From contig JACGWO010000013.1 in the NCBI GenBank assembly GCA_034509735.1, forward strand, positions 13,846,136 to 13,910,135: 64,000 bases of DNA, read 5' to 3'. Source of the DNA: Sesamum alatum. Taxonomy: Eukaryota > Streptophyta > Magnoliopsida > Lamiales > Pedaliaceae. This document shows, piece after piece, positions 1-9,669 of this stretch. The notes below the pieces were generated by a model. The model was not told where the DNA came from. It worked only from the letters and a program-made list of their open reading frames with translations, and did no database searches. How positions within the stretch are numbered: the stretch's first letter is position 1; the number at the start of each line of letters is the position of its first letter. The position numbers and the translations under genes were made by a program.

Positions 1-1023
1 GCAGCAACGGCCTTGCCATCGCCTAGCCTCAGGATCATCTCATCCTTGGTTAGCCTTCTGCTTCTTTGCAGTGCCTGCAAATCATTGCAGATGTGAGCAC
101 CACACCCGGTATCCAATACCCATGAAGCAGAATTAGTAATCATATTAACTTCAACCCAAAACACACCTGGGTTGGAGAGGAGTTGTGGGCACCCTCTTCC
201 AATGCCCTTTCCCTTGGCAATGCATGCAGACATCATTTGCCTTGACCGCTGAGAACCACGGGTCTTCCCTTTCCCTTTGCTCGGTCCAACCGGAGCAACA
301 GGGACCCCCGGAGCGCGAGCACGGGCCACAACCGTCTTCCCTTTGCCCTTCTTCTTCTTCCAGCGTCCGGCCCTCTTGCCATTCGCCTTGGAGGTCGAAG
401 CCTCACCTATCAATACCGCCGGCGCCGACTTGTGGGTCGTTGCCTCGTATTGGACCAGCATGTTGATCAACTCATGAATAGACTTCTCAAGTCCGTTCAT
501 GTTGTAGTTTACAACAAACGGGTCATAGGATGGAGGAAGCGACTGGAGGATCACGTCAATGTACGTGTCATTGTTAAGCCCAGCTTTAAGGTCCTCGAGT
601 TTCTCCACTAGGGAGAGCATCTTGACCCCATGACTCTGTACAGACGCTCCTTCAGCGAGCTTGGTGTCAAAGAATGCTTTTGTGGCGGCATATCTAATAT
701 GCCTATCCGGAACGCATAAACCTCGTTCATGCGAGCATTATGCCGGAGACGTTGTCCAGCCTCTCATACTGCTTCTGGATGTGGTTAGACATCGAAGCTA
801 GTATGATACTGCGTACTTTCCGGTTGTCCTCATGCCATTTCTCGAACGTCAAACGTTCTTCAGGTGTGGACCCCTCCGATAAGTTGCTCGGTGGCGGCTC
901 GTCCAAGAACGTAGCCTTGGTTCTCGAACCGAGGACAATCCTCAGGTTTCTCAGCCAGTCCGAGTAGTTCGTTCCGTTGAATTTGTTAGTCTCAAGAATC
1001 ATGGTTAACGGGTTCTTCGACAT
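1..1023 (-). pseudogene. Copia gag and protease remnant of element G
   Basis: Minus-strand Ty1/copia gag beginning at 1023 with MSKNPLTMILETNKFNGTNY, the same start as the other copies in the window (26580, 41120, 48703, 56110). The first 98 residues stay open and match the UBN2-type gag domain, then the frame is lost near 727. Downstream parts are recognisable only by switching frames: the Lys/Arg-rich tail (about 260-470), a damaged zinc knuckle (CMHCQGKGHWKR, about 186-233) and the aspartic protease motif WVLDTGCGAH (about 93-125). The rest of pol lies beyond the left edge of the window. Non-functional; identification as copia gag-protease is secure. Confidence 0.9.
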
Positions 1024-1121
1024 ATCTACATTAATGAAAAATGTAAAGCAGAAATTAGCAGATGATGGTAATATTATTGTTCAAGTTGAAGACTTGGTCT
1101 TTTAGTCTTTAACCCTCCCAC

Positions 1122-1129
1122 TATTTATA
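1122..1129 (-). promoter_or_regulatory. Internal TATA box upstream of gag (element G)
   Basis: TATAAATA on the minus strand, 106 bases before the gag ATG, inside the leader rather than in the LTR. The same box in the same context (TTCGTATAAATAGTGGGAGG in other copies) sits 112-114 bases before gag in B, C, D and F. Promoter activity is inferred. Confidence 0.55.
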
Positions 1130-2440
1130 CGAAAGTCCGCCACTCTCAAGCGGAGTTTCGGGAAACCATTTCCTAGTTGGCTTGGGATCCACAAGCGTAA
1201 TCTCCATTCCCCGCTTTTACGATTCACATGAAGAAGACCTTGTGGGAGATATCCAATATCATTCTCAATCCAATGAGATTCCCAAGATATTTTGCCTCAC
1301 CTATTCGCATGGTTCCGAGGACTCCAAGCGAAACCATGTTACTCAGTGTTGGGCCCGACCCATCAACCAAATCATGCCTCAAACTGTCGCCCCCCACGAC
1401 TCGTGAGACAGGGAAACATCGAGCGCAGTTTTTTTTCACAACAATAGTGCAGCTTCCCCTAGTCCAAGTGTGCCACGACTCGTGAGACCACACTTGGGTA
1501 GTGGTAGCTTCCTCACCACATTGTTTGTGGATGGAAGGCTCGGACAGACCAAATTACCATTTTTGATCTAAGTCCGTTCTGGGCCTAATATTTAATTTGG
1601 TCCAACCAAATGAGAGTTTAAGTGTGACCGAGACCTCATCACATTATGGTGTTTTAGAATGCATAAATATCCAATATTTAAAGCGATAAATAAATACGCC
1701 GTATGCAGAAAACATAGTATACCCCTTTTATGATGATCACAAGCCTAACCTATGCGACCCACTGAGCCCGCAGTGAGTCTATGGTCTGTCTAGGGTGGTC
1801 CTAAGTTATTACAATAATAATAAAACCCATTGGTCATTCCAATGGGCCTTGAAGTGCTTCTTGTTTCACGCCTTGATGCTCCTCCTTGGGGTCTCCGACT
1901 CCAATTGCTTGTTAAAAGTAAAACCTCACCAATCCTATGTACTCTCATTACAACTGAAAGTAATACATTGGTAATAAAGAAACACAAGCCTTAACATCAT
2001 GAGGCTGAAAATACGGAGATGATAGTCCCAAAAACAAGAGGCACGCAGGCCCACCCAACAGAAAATAAATAAACATACATTCATCCATACATAAGGTCTA
2101 GGGCTCTTGTGATCATCCCATGTTGATTCCATCAACTCACATATAATATATTATATACCAAATAATCATGCAATAAAACCAATGGATATTCCAAATATCC
2201 AAGTGATGTCCAACATCACAAAAGCATAAACATATAAATAATATGCAAAATTCAAATTTTAAATTTAATGGACATTTTACACAATGCATCCAATGCATGT
2301 ATTAATCCCAAATTAATTAAGCAAAATTAATCCAAGAATAATCCAATTATTCCAAAATCAAAAATGCAAAATTAATATATTTTCAGAATATTGTGCAATA
2401 AATACAGAAAATTAAATTTTTCCGGAAAAAGTCAAAAAAA

Positions 2441-2627
2441 CGGCACAAAACGGCCCAGCCGTTGTGCTTGGCCGGCCGGCCGCGCGCACAGGGCAGCGCG
2501 GCGCGTTGTGCCGCGCGCTGGCCCTCGGTCAGCGGCGGCCGGCTGCGCACAGCGCGCGCGCCGCGCGCCTGTGCGCAGCGTCCGCGCGCACAGGCGCCCG
2601 CCTGCGCGTGGCCACTGCCGGCCCGAC

Positions 2628-2629
<2 letters not shown>
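2441..2629 (-). repeat. GC-rich leader tract of element G
   Basis: About 190 bases of almost pure G/C with alternating CG runs, abruptly bounded by AT-rich DNA. It is a shorter version of the tract found in the leaders of A, B, C and D. The ORFs that cross it (Ala/Arg-rich) are composition artefacts. Confidence 0.75.
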
Positions 2630-2659
<30 letters not shown>

Positions 2660-2888
2660 GTTTTTCAAAAACTGTTTCAGCACAATAACATTAATATTAT
2701 TCATAAAATAAGCATGCAATTTTAGATCCAATCTAACAAAATTATGCATGCCAAAAGTCCATTAAATCCAAACAATTGAATCATCATATTGTTCATATAT
2801 TTATGTAATCTAACATGCCAATAAAGCCATTTAAAAAGCAAGTAGATCACGCCAAACACATAGATCTATGCCCCTTACATCGAACCGG

Positions 2889-2900
2889 GCTCTGATACCA
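2889..2900 (-). other. Primer binding site of element G
   Basis: Reads TGGTATCAGAGC on the minus strand, complementary to the 3' end of plant initiator-Met tRNA, two bases after the LTR end. This fixes the element's orientation and the LTR boundary. Confidence 0.9.
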
Positions 2901-2902
2901 CT

Positions 2903-3130
2903 TGAAGGACAAGCGGATCCGCCCGGGAGCGTGAGCGGAAGCGAGAAGGCGAGAAAGTGCGTAAATTTAAATCAAATTCAAAAATACGCGAATCCCAAGG
3001 GGTGTACCCTTGGGTGCTCAACCGGGCGTTCGATGTAGGATGTGTAAATATTAAAACATACATTTAGGCACATAGGGCATAGATATATAAATGACATCAA
3101 TCAAAGCGTAATAAACGTTACCTTTGATTG
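2903..3130 (-). repeat. Truncated gamma LTR (3' part) of element G
   Basis: The last 228 bases of a gamma-type LTR, ending GGATCCGCTTGTCCTTCA. It matches the ends of the LTRs at 3831, 18558, 20841 and 49097. It stops abruptly after TTACCTTTGATTG (plus strand), where it joins gypsy LTR sequence, so the 5' LTR of G lost about 2 kb. Confidence 0.85.
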
Positions 3131-3830
3131 ATAGTCTAGAATCAAGTATCCCCGTAATGATCGATTAACGAACTTATCAAGAACTCCTTTCTACTCAATG
3201 TGATTAATCCGAAGGAAATTGTCTTAATGTCGTTACCACCCTCTTTCAAGTATGTGGAAATCCGTATTCCTTTAATTAATCTACCTATTTTCATGGAGAT
3301 ATAGTTAAATTGAACCCATTGAGATTATGACAATTATGAGATCCGCATAGAAATTAATCATGCTTTCGCGGTTAATTCCAAGATTTAATCTCCGACTTTC
3401 TAACAAGGATTCACCTTTCAGTACTTCACTCAGTGTTTAAAATATGCAAACACGTGGCCAACATATTCACAAGATAAATAAGTGCTCGAAATTTAAATCG
3501 GATCAACTCACACGAGATCGAAAAAGAAAAACTAGAATAAATCCATTAATCTATCAAAGGGTTCAACATGATCCTAGAACCAAAAATTATACTCAGCCAT
3601 AAAGTTAACGAAGAGGCAAAATAAATATATCGGAGAATACATCAAGCAAGGTGCTAAAAAGAACAAAGGATTAGGAAGAACTATAATTCGATCGTCCTAG
3701 CCGTCTTGGAGCTTCCCCGACTTCTTCGTGTTCCTTCAAGCCTTGTATTTGTGCTGGCCTCCCCTCTTGGAGCTGCATCAACTGATCCTAGAACAAGAAT
3801 TCTACTCAGCCACAAAGTTAACGAAGAGGC
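3131..3830 (-). repeat. Truncated gypsy (Athila-like) LTR fragment
   Basis: About 700 bases nearly identical to 17860-18557, which lies directly upstream of an Athila-type primer site. It is therefore LTR DNA of the same gypsy family. It is joined on one side to a copia LTR stub and on the other to a complete gamma LTR, at the same base (after GAGGC) as in the right-hand copy. No coding sequence. Confidence 0.75.
3569..3830 (-). repeat. Duplicated 48-49 bp segment inside gypsy LTR
   Basis: 3569-3617 and 3783-3830 are near-identical direct repeats (TGATCCTAGAAC...AACGAAGAGGC). The second repeat ends exactly at the copia LTR junction. The same arrangement occurs in the right-hand copy near 18297-18557. 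Confidence 0.7.
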
Positions 3831-6061
3831 TGAAGGACAAGCGGATCCGCCCGGGAGCGCGAGCGGAAGCGAGAAAGCGAGGAAATAGTGCGTAAATTAA
3901 ATCAATTCTAATTTAAAATACGAATCCCAAGGGTTGTGCCCTTGGGTGCTCAACCGGGCGTTCGTCGTAGGACGTGTAAATATTGAAAATGAATATTAAA
4001 CACATAGGGCATACATAAATATATATAATTAATCAAAGCGTAATAAACCATTACCTTTGATTGTTTAGCGTATGCTCCCGGCTACTTGCGTTGTTCCTTC
4101 TCCGGAATGCTCATGAAATCCAACCGTATGGATTCTCCAAAGGTAATCCACACCACACCGGAAGAAACACACGTTCTTCTTGCTAGAAAAGAACGGGTTT
4201 AGAAGGAATCGGTTTAAGAGAAGAACACTATGAATTAGTGTTATCTTAAACTTACTTTGTTCTTCTTCTTGATTCAAAATCAAGTGAAGAACACAGTGTG
4301 AGAGAGGGAGGGAGCACGAAATTTTGAGAGAGAGGAGAGGATTTGTGTCTTCTCTTTTTCCTAGAAAAAGATGAATAATGAATCACTTATGCTAGGTGTT
4401 GTATATTCTAATATATATACATAATTAATGTGATTATTGGAATGTGTCTAGGTTCATCCAAGGATGTCTAGATTCATTCCAATCAATCACCATCAATTCT
4501 TCAATCAAGCCTACGAAAATTTATGGTATGATCAAATCATACCAAAAGGGAAGAGCTTGATTGGAGTTGATTTGTCTCTTTCCAAAAGAAACAAGTCAAC
4601 ATACCACCTAGCATGCAACATGGCTGATTTTGCTTCCTCCAAGGGAGCATGTCGGCTATGTTTAATTAAGGGAAGAAGTCCAACTTTCTTCCTATTCCAA
4701 ATTAGGAATTATTTCTCCTCTCGGGTATAATTTAACGGACCGGGTTTTATCGTAATCCAATTACGACGAACCCAATATTAAATCCAATTTAATGTCCACT
4801 TAAATTATTCCCGTTGATCTTTTAATCCAATTAAAAGATCCAACGTCTCAACATCTCAACTTTCCATATTTAATCGAAAATCCAATTTACCGATTAAATG
4901 AAAGCCCGATACAATATCGGCCCGTCCATCTAATGGACTTTCCCTTAAGTAATCCAATTACTTATTTTATCCTTCGAGATTGACTCCAAGTCGATCTCTC
5001 AACCTCCTCGGTGATTTGTGTGTGACCCTTTAGGTTCACCCTCAGCTAGACTTGGGCTCGTGTCCCACAAGGGCCCGTTACCATGGGTGGCCGTCTAGCA
5101 ACAGTCCATGGCACTAGAGACTAGGTGAATTGGCGTGAACATTTAGGCGCCGATTCCGTACGGGTACGATCCTTCCGTCTACCGTCTCCCGGCCTTAGTC
5201 TAGGGTATGGAATTGGGCGTCGGTTCCCATGCTTGACTAGGCATCTAAGCTTAATACTCGAGACCACGTATGCTGCATTGCATCGACACAGGAAACCATT
5301 CCCTGTTCGACCAACCACTGTGGCCACAGCTTCAAACAGCATGAACGTGTCTCCGAGTGCATAGGAGATACCTCTGTCACATATTGACAGGGGACGGATC
5401 CTCTTCTTGGAATCCACCGTCCTCGCTACACATTCTGACTGCACTGGACAAGGCTTATGATAATCATCTTACAGAATGATTACCTCTCGCCAGATCCAAG
5501 ATACAGCCGTCCTGTGTACGCGGCTGCCATGATCCCTCAAGTCTGAGGATTACTCCCGTACTATCGGAACCGGGATAAACCAATCATACCGACCAAGCCT
5601 CCAAGGCTTCCATATGATGATCCCCGCGAGTCAGTCCAGTCGGCTCGACCCCAGTCGACCAACCCATCAAGATCGTGTAGGCGTCCCACGCCTGTCGCCG
5701 ATGAAACACGGCACTCATCCAATGAACACAACTCTTGACGCAAGTCTCAATAGGACTCTCGATGCCCTGTCTCGAGGTCCTCGACTTGGAACGTTTCAGA
5801 CCCAACTCTTAATCAGTTGGTTTCATGACCACCATCCAATGCGTGGCCCAACTGCATGAGTTGGTATGCATGGTCTGTGGGCTTTGTTGCGATATAAGTT
5901 AAACGCCATTGTAACAAATGTAAAGTGAGCACAACAAAGTAGGTACCAATAGTGACGAACACTCACTTTATTCATCACATAATAATATTACATTCACATC
6001 AAGTTGTCGGATAGGTTACAAATTGCCAAACCTATTGGCTTTCTGGTCATCTATTCCAACA
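3831..6061 (-). repeat. Gamma LTR (complete, 2,231 bp)
   Basis: Minus-strand LTR running from TGTTGGAATAG (at 6061) to GTCCTTCA (at 3831). It is similar throughout to the TSD-flanked gamma LTR at 49097-51319. The conserved LTR block GCCATGGACTGTTGCTAGAC lies near 5090-5115 and the 12-base palindrome CTGTGGCCACAG near 5319. No 5-bp target duplication is visible: gypsy LTR (GAGGC) is on one side, gypsy gag on the other. That fits formation by recombination between two inserted gamma elements, with loss of the gypsy pol between them. Confidence 0.85.
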
Positions 6062-7337
6062 CCTTGGACATTAGTTGTCTTAAAGCCTCGTCCAAAGATT
6101 GCCCTTGTTGTCTAAATTCCTCATTTGTCTTTAGTTTGGGCAACTATAAAGGTTTCAAGCACAACCTCTAAGTTAGACTTTGGTGGAGGGGGATTTGGAT
6201 CAAATGGTCGTTGAAAACCAGGAGCTGGGGGGTGAACATTCTGCTAAGGTTGGTTATTTTGTAGGAAAAATTGGAATAGTTCTTCCAACCGGGATTATAG
6301 GTTTCAGAATACGGATTGTTTCCCTTATGTTGGTTGTTCACAAATTGGCTTGCTCCTCTTGGCTAAGACTAAACTTCCCAAGTCTACACTCATTAGCCAC
6401 ATGTCCAATTACCCCACAATTTTCACAGGTAACGTTGGTATGAGAATTCACGGCATGCACATTATTCACATTCATAGAGTCAAATTTAGAAACAAGTGCA
6501 TCTATTCTAGAATTAAACATTGTGAAAGCGTCTACCTCATACATACCTGCCGTCTTTGCTTGGACTGCTCGCTCGTTGGACCATTGGTGATGGTGTAGAG
6601 CTATCTCCTCCAGTAGATTGTATCCTTTCGAGAACACTCTTGTTCATCAGAAATCCTCCTGCAGCTCCATTAACTGAGGCTCTAGTGTTGTAGGTTAGAC
6701 CGTTGTAGAAAGTATGCACAATTAACCATTTTTCTTACCCATGATGAGGACATGCCCTAAGCAAGTCCTTAAATCTTTCCCATGCCTCAATATAAGATTC
6801 CCCTTCTTTTTGTGTAAAGGATTGAATTTCATGCGCAATTCGACAGTTTTGCTCGGGGGAAAGTATTTAGCCAAAAAGGCTTAAGACATCTCATCCCAAG
6901 TTCAGATGGAGTTGGGGGGAAGGGAATGCAACCATGCTCTGGCGCTACCACGTAAAGAGAATGGAAATAACCTAAGTCTAATTGCATCGGGTGAGACCCC
7001 GTTAAACTTAAGTGTATCACAATACTCTAAAAAGATAAATAAGTGCAGGTTAGGATCTTCCATGCCTAAAACCCCAAACTGATTCTGTTGTACCATATTC
7101 AATAGAGCCGGTTTGAGTTCGAAATTGTTGGGCTCTATAGTGGGTCGAGCAATACTCGGGAGTAGACATTGGGTAATAGGTATCCCGAATTTCGCTAGAC
7201 CCCTCTCCTCGTTGTCTTGGCCTGACATATGGACAATGATCTGTTGTCATTACTCGTGTCTCCTTTGATGGAAGGTTCGTTAAATCTCGGGATCGAGCGT
7301 AACCAAATTGTCATTGCTACGAGTTCTTCGCATCAAT
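6062..7337 (-). pseudogene. Athila-like Ty3/gypsy gag remnant
   Basis: Minus-strand gypsy gag. The segment 7228-6902 encodes the gag core (NNFELKPALLNMVQQNQFG, later LRLFPFSLRGSARAWLHSLP), characteristic of Athila-lineage gag. Matching downstream sequence follows in other frames (AKYFPPSKT near 6850; a zinc knuckle CENCGVIGHVANEC in the 6637-6338 segment). In-frame stops and frameshifts separate these pieces, so no protein is made. The gag start region runs to 7337, where beta element A is inserted; the leader and primer site resume at 17531. At 6061 the gene ends abruptly against a gamma LTR, so pol is missing. Confidence 0.88.
7333..7337. repeat. Target site duplication, left copy (element A)
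   Basis: TCAAT, repeated at 17531-17535 directly after the 3' LTR of A. Confidence 0.9.
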
Positions 7338-8573
7338 TGTTAGAATAGGTGACCAGAAAGTCAATGGTATTGGCTGTTCTGAGAACCATTCGTCAATCTG
7401 TGAACAAGTAATATTATGTTAATGAATGTAGTAAGGATTCATAGGCATGAGTTTGTTGTACTTACTGCTTGCATCGATACGATGTCACAACAAACGCCCA
7501 CAGACTGAAATAACATTTCGGGAAATTGGAACTACGCTTGGAGGTAGGTTCATGAAATCAGTTTCGCCGAATTAGTCTGAAATACTCCAAGTCAAAGGAA
7601 TCTCGAGACAGGGCATCGAGAATCCATTTGAGACTTGCACTAAGCATCTGCTGTCGTGTTTCATCGACGGGTGACGAGGATCGTCTAAGCAGTGTTAGTG
7701 GGTCGGCCTGCTGGGGAGCGGCCGACTGAGGTGACTCGCGGGAATCGTCATATAGAAGCTACTCGGGCTTGGTCGGTATGACTCGTATTCCCGGTTCCGA
7801 TAGTACGGGATTAGTCCTCGGACTTGAGGATCACGGCAGTCCCCTACATACTAAGGCTGTATCTTGGATCCGGTGAAATTTGACCGATTATATCACATGG
7901 TCATCATAAGCCTCGTCCAGTGCAGTCGGAGTATGTAAGAACGGTGAATTCCAAGATAGGATCTGTCCCCTGTCAAAGGATATGACAGCAAGATCTCCTA
8001 TGCGCTCGGAGATGGTTTAGACTCACAAAGTCTATGGCCATAGCACTTGATGTAGTGGGAAAGGATTTCCTACGTCGAGTTAAACCTATCTCGAGCATTA
8101 TGCATAGTTGCCTAGTCAACGATGGGAACCGACCCCTAGACTAAAGGCCGGGAGACAGGCGACAGTAGGACCGTACCCGTACGTATCGAGCGTCGGTAGG
8201 ACCGCACCTGCGTATAACTCGGAGCCTAAATGTTCACACCATAAATTCACCTAGTCTCTAGTGCCATGGACCGTTGCTAGATGGCCACCCATGGTAACGG
8301 ACTACTTTAGTTATGAAATAATGAAAAGTAGGTCCAAGTCTAGCTGAAAGGTGAACCTAAAGAGTCACACCCGCTACACCAAATGAAAGGGAATTAATTT
8401 GGAATTAATTCCGGGAGAAGGTTTAATTTAATGGAATTAAATTATACTTCTTGGAGATACAAGCCTCGATGTATTATTTGGAATAATCGGGCTTGAGTTC
8501 ATAAATTAGATTTATGAATTTTACAAAGCATGGGCTTTCCTTTTAATTAGATTAAAAGGGTGAATTAATTAAT

Positions 8574-8920
8574 TAATGGGCTTGGTATTAAATAGGATTT
8601 AATATAAAGTCCATGGACTATTTAATTTGGAATTAAATAAAGTCCATTCCATTAATTAATTAATGGGCTTAGTATATTAAATAGGATTTAATATAAAGTC
8701 CATGGGACTATTTAATTTAGAATTAAATAATCCCATTCTATGGAATTAATTAATGGGCTTGGTATTAAATAGGATTTAATATAAAGTCCATGGACTATTT
8801 AATTTGGAATTAAATAAAGTCCATTCCATTAATTAATGGGCTTAGTATATTAAATAGGATTTTAATATAAAGTCCATGGGAATATTTAATTTAGAATTAA
8901 ATAGGCCCATTCCATAAAGC
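8574..8920 (+). repeat. Tandem array, four units of about 87 bp, in beta LTR
   Basis: Units start at TAATGGG at 8574, 8661, 8751 and 8834 (spacing 87, 90, 83). Each contains TTAATATAAAGTCCATGG and an AATTAAATA segment. Units 1 and 3 share GGTATTAAATAGG; units 2 and 4 share AGTATATTAAATAGG, so the array grew by duplicating a dimer. Alpha LTRs have only single related AT-rich segments here. The copy in the 3' LTR is at 16448-16794. Confidence 0.85.
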
Positions 8921-8982
8921 CCATCAAAATGGATGGACAAGATTTGATCTAGAGAATGATGAGATGAAGGGCCATGATTAAT

Positions 8983-9095
8983 TTGACTTAATCAAAGCCT
9001 AATTTGACTAGGATTTGACTAGGTCAAAATCCTAGTCAAAGTGTGTCTCTTTGGAAGAGTTTGAGAAGGAATAGGAATTCCATCTTCTATAAATA
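8983..9095 (+). promoter_or_regulatory. LTR promoter of element A: W-box cluster and TATA box
   Basis: TTGACT cores at 8983, 9004 and 9015, and reverse-strand cores (GGTCAA at 9022, AGTCAA at 9034), lie just upstream of TATAAATA at 9088-9095. TTGAC[C/T] is the WRKY-binding W-box. The transcription start would be about 30 bases after the TATA box, within the LTR. The same layout occurs in alpha LTRs and, 7,874 bases on, in the 3' LTR. Confidence 0.65.
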
Positions 9096-9657
9096 CTTAA
9101 AAAAACACACACTTACACCCAGTATTCTCTACAACTCTCATCTCTCAAATTCCCTCTCAAATTCGTCCACCCTCTTTCTTCTCTCCAAGAAATATACTTT
9201 GTTCTTCTTGATTTTATTCAAGTTAAGAACGTAAGAGACGCCGGTTGCGTTAATTGATAGCGTGTACCGATGTCTCTTCTCCCCAATGATTTTCTTGCTA
9301 GCACAAGGGTTCGTTGCTTTCCGGTGCAGCGAGTGAGATGATTTAGAGGGTCTCTTCTTGAGATCTTGGTGCAAAACGGGGAACAATGCATGTAGCCGAA
9401 CGAAGACAAAACTACAACCGGGTAGGTTCTTTAATTATGGTTTTCGTTTATAATTCTATGGCCTCCATGTTGTGTTTTATTGAACATGAGATACACCGAA
9501 CGCCCGGGAGTATCAAGGGCACACCCCTTGATTCGTTTATGTATATTATGCATAGTTTAAATTCCATTTAATTATGCTTTGTAATTTTTATTACGCACTA
9601 TTTCGCGCTTCCGCTATTCGCGTTAATCTCCCGGGACGATCCACCGATTTCTTTCAG

Positions 9658-9669
9658 TGGTATCAGAGC
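9658..9669 (+). other. Primer binding site of element A
   Basis: TGGTATCAGAGC, one base after the LTR end; complementary to the initiator-Met tRNA 3' end. Intact. Confidence 0.95.

Larger units (their letters stand above)
1024..2888 (-). other. 5' leader of element G (no gene)
   Basis: Untranslated stretch between the primer site and gag of the minus-strand element G. It shares ordered blocks with the leaders of A, B, C, D and F: the paired dyad motif (1394-1408 and 1473-1487), the block around the sequence GACCCACTGAGCCCGCAGTG (1758-1777), AT-rich filler, a GC-rich tract (2441-2629) followed by a run of about 30 T, and a TATA box near gag. No open frame here resembles a known protein. Confidence 0.8.
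7338..9656 (+). repeat. Element A 5' LTR (beta type)
   Basis: 2,319 bp from TGTTAGAATAGG to GATTTCTTTCA, followed by G and the primer site. It shares blocks with alpha and gamma LTRs (the ATGGACCGTTGCTAGATGGC block near 8265, GAACCTAAAGAGTCACAC near 8353) but has its own AT-rich tandem array and a variant palindrome, CTATGGCCATAG (8032-8043). Several ORFs recur in both LTRs only because the LTRs are copies. Confidence 0.95.

Noticed and set aside
6180..6598. Plus-strand ORFs over 6180-6598.
   Set aside because: Shadows of the minus-strand Athila-like gag; the minus strand carries the zinc knuckle.
8574..8920. Regularly spaced repeats considered as a CRISPR-like array.
   Set aside because: Units are contiguous tandem repeats without unique spacers, in a plant LTR.
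9043..9409. Small ORFs repeated exactly at 16917-17283 (and similarly 53228-53560 with 61595-61927).
   Set aside because: They are conserved only because they lie in the two LTRs of one element; they overlap the TATA and transcription start region and resemble no protein.
9658..9669. Match to initiator-Met tRNA considered as a tRNA gene.
   Set aside because: Only the 3' complementary segment is present, right after the LTR; it is a primer binding site.
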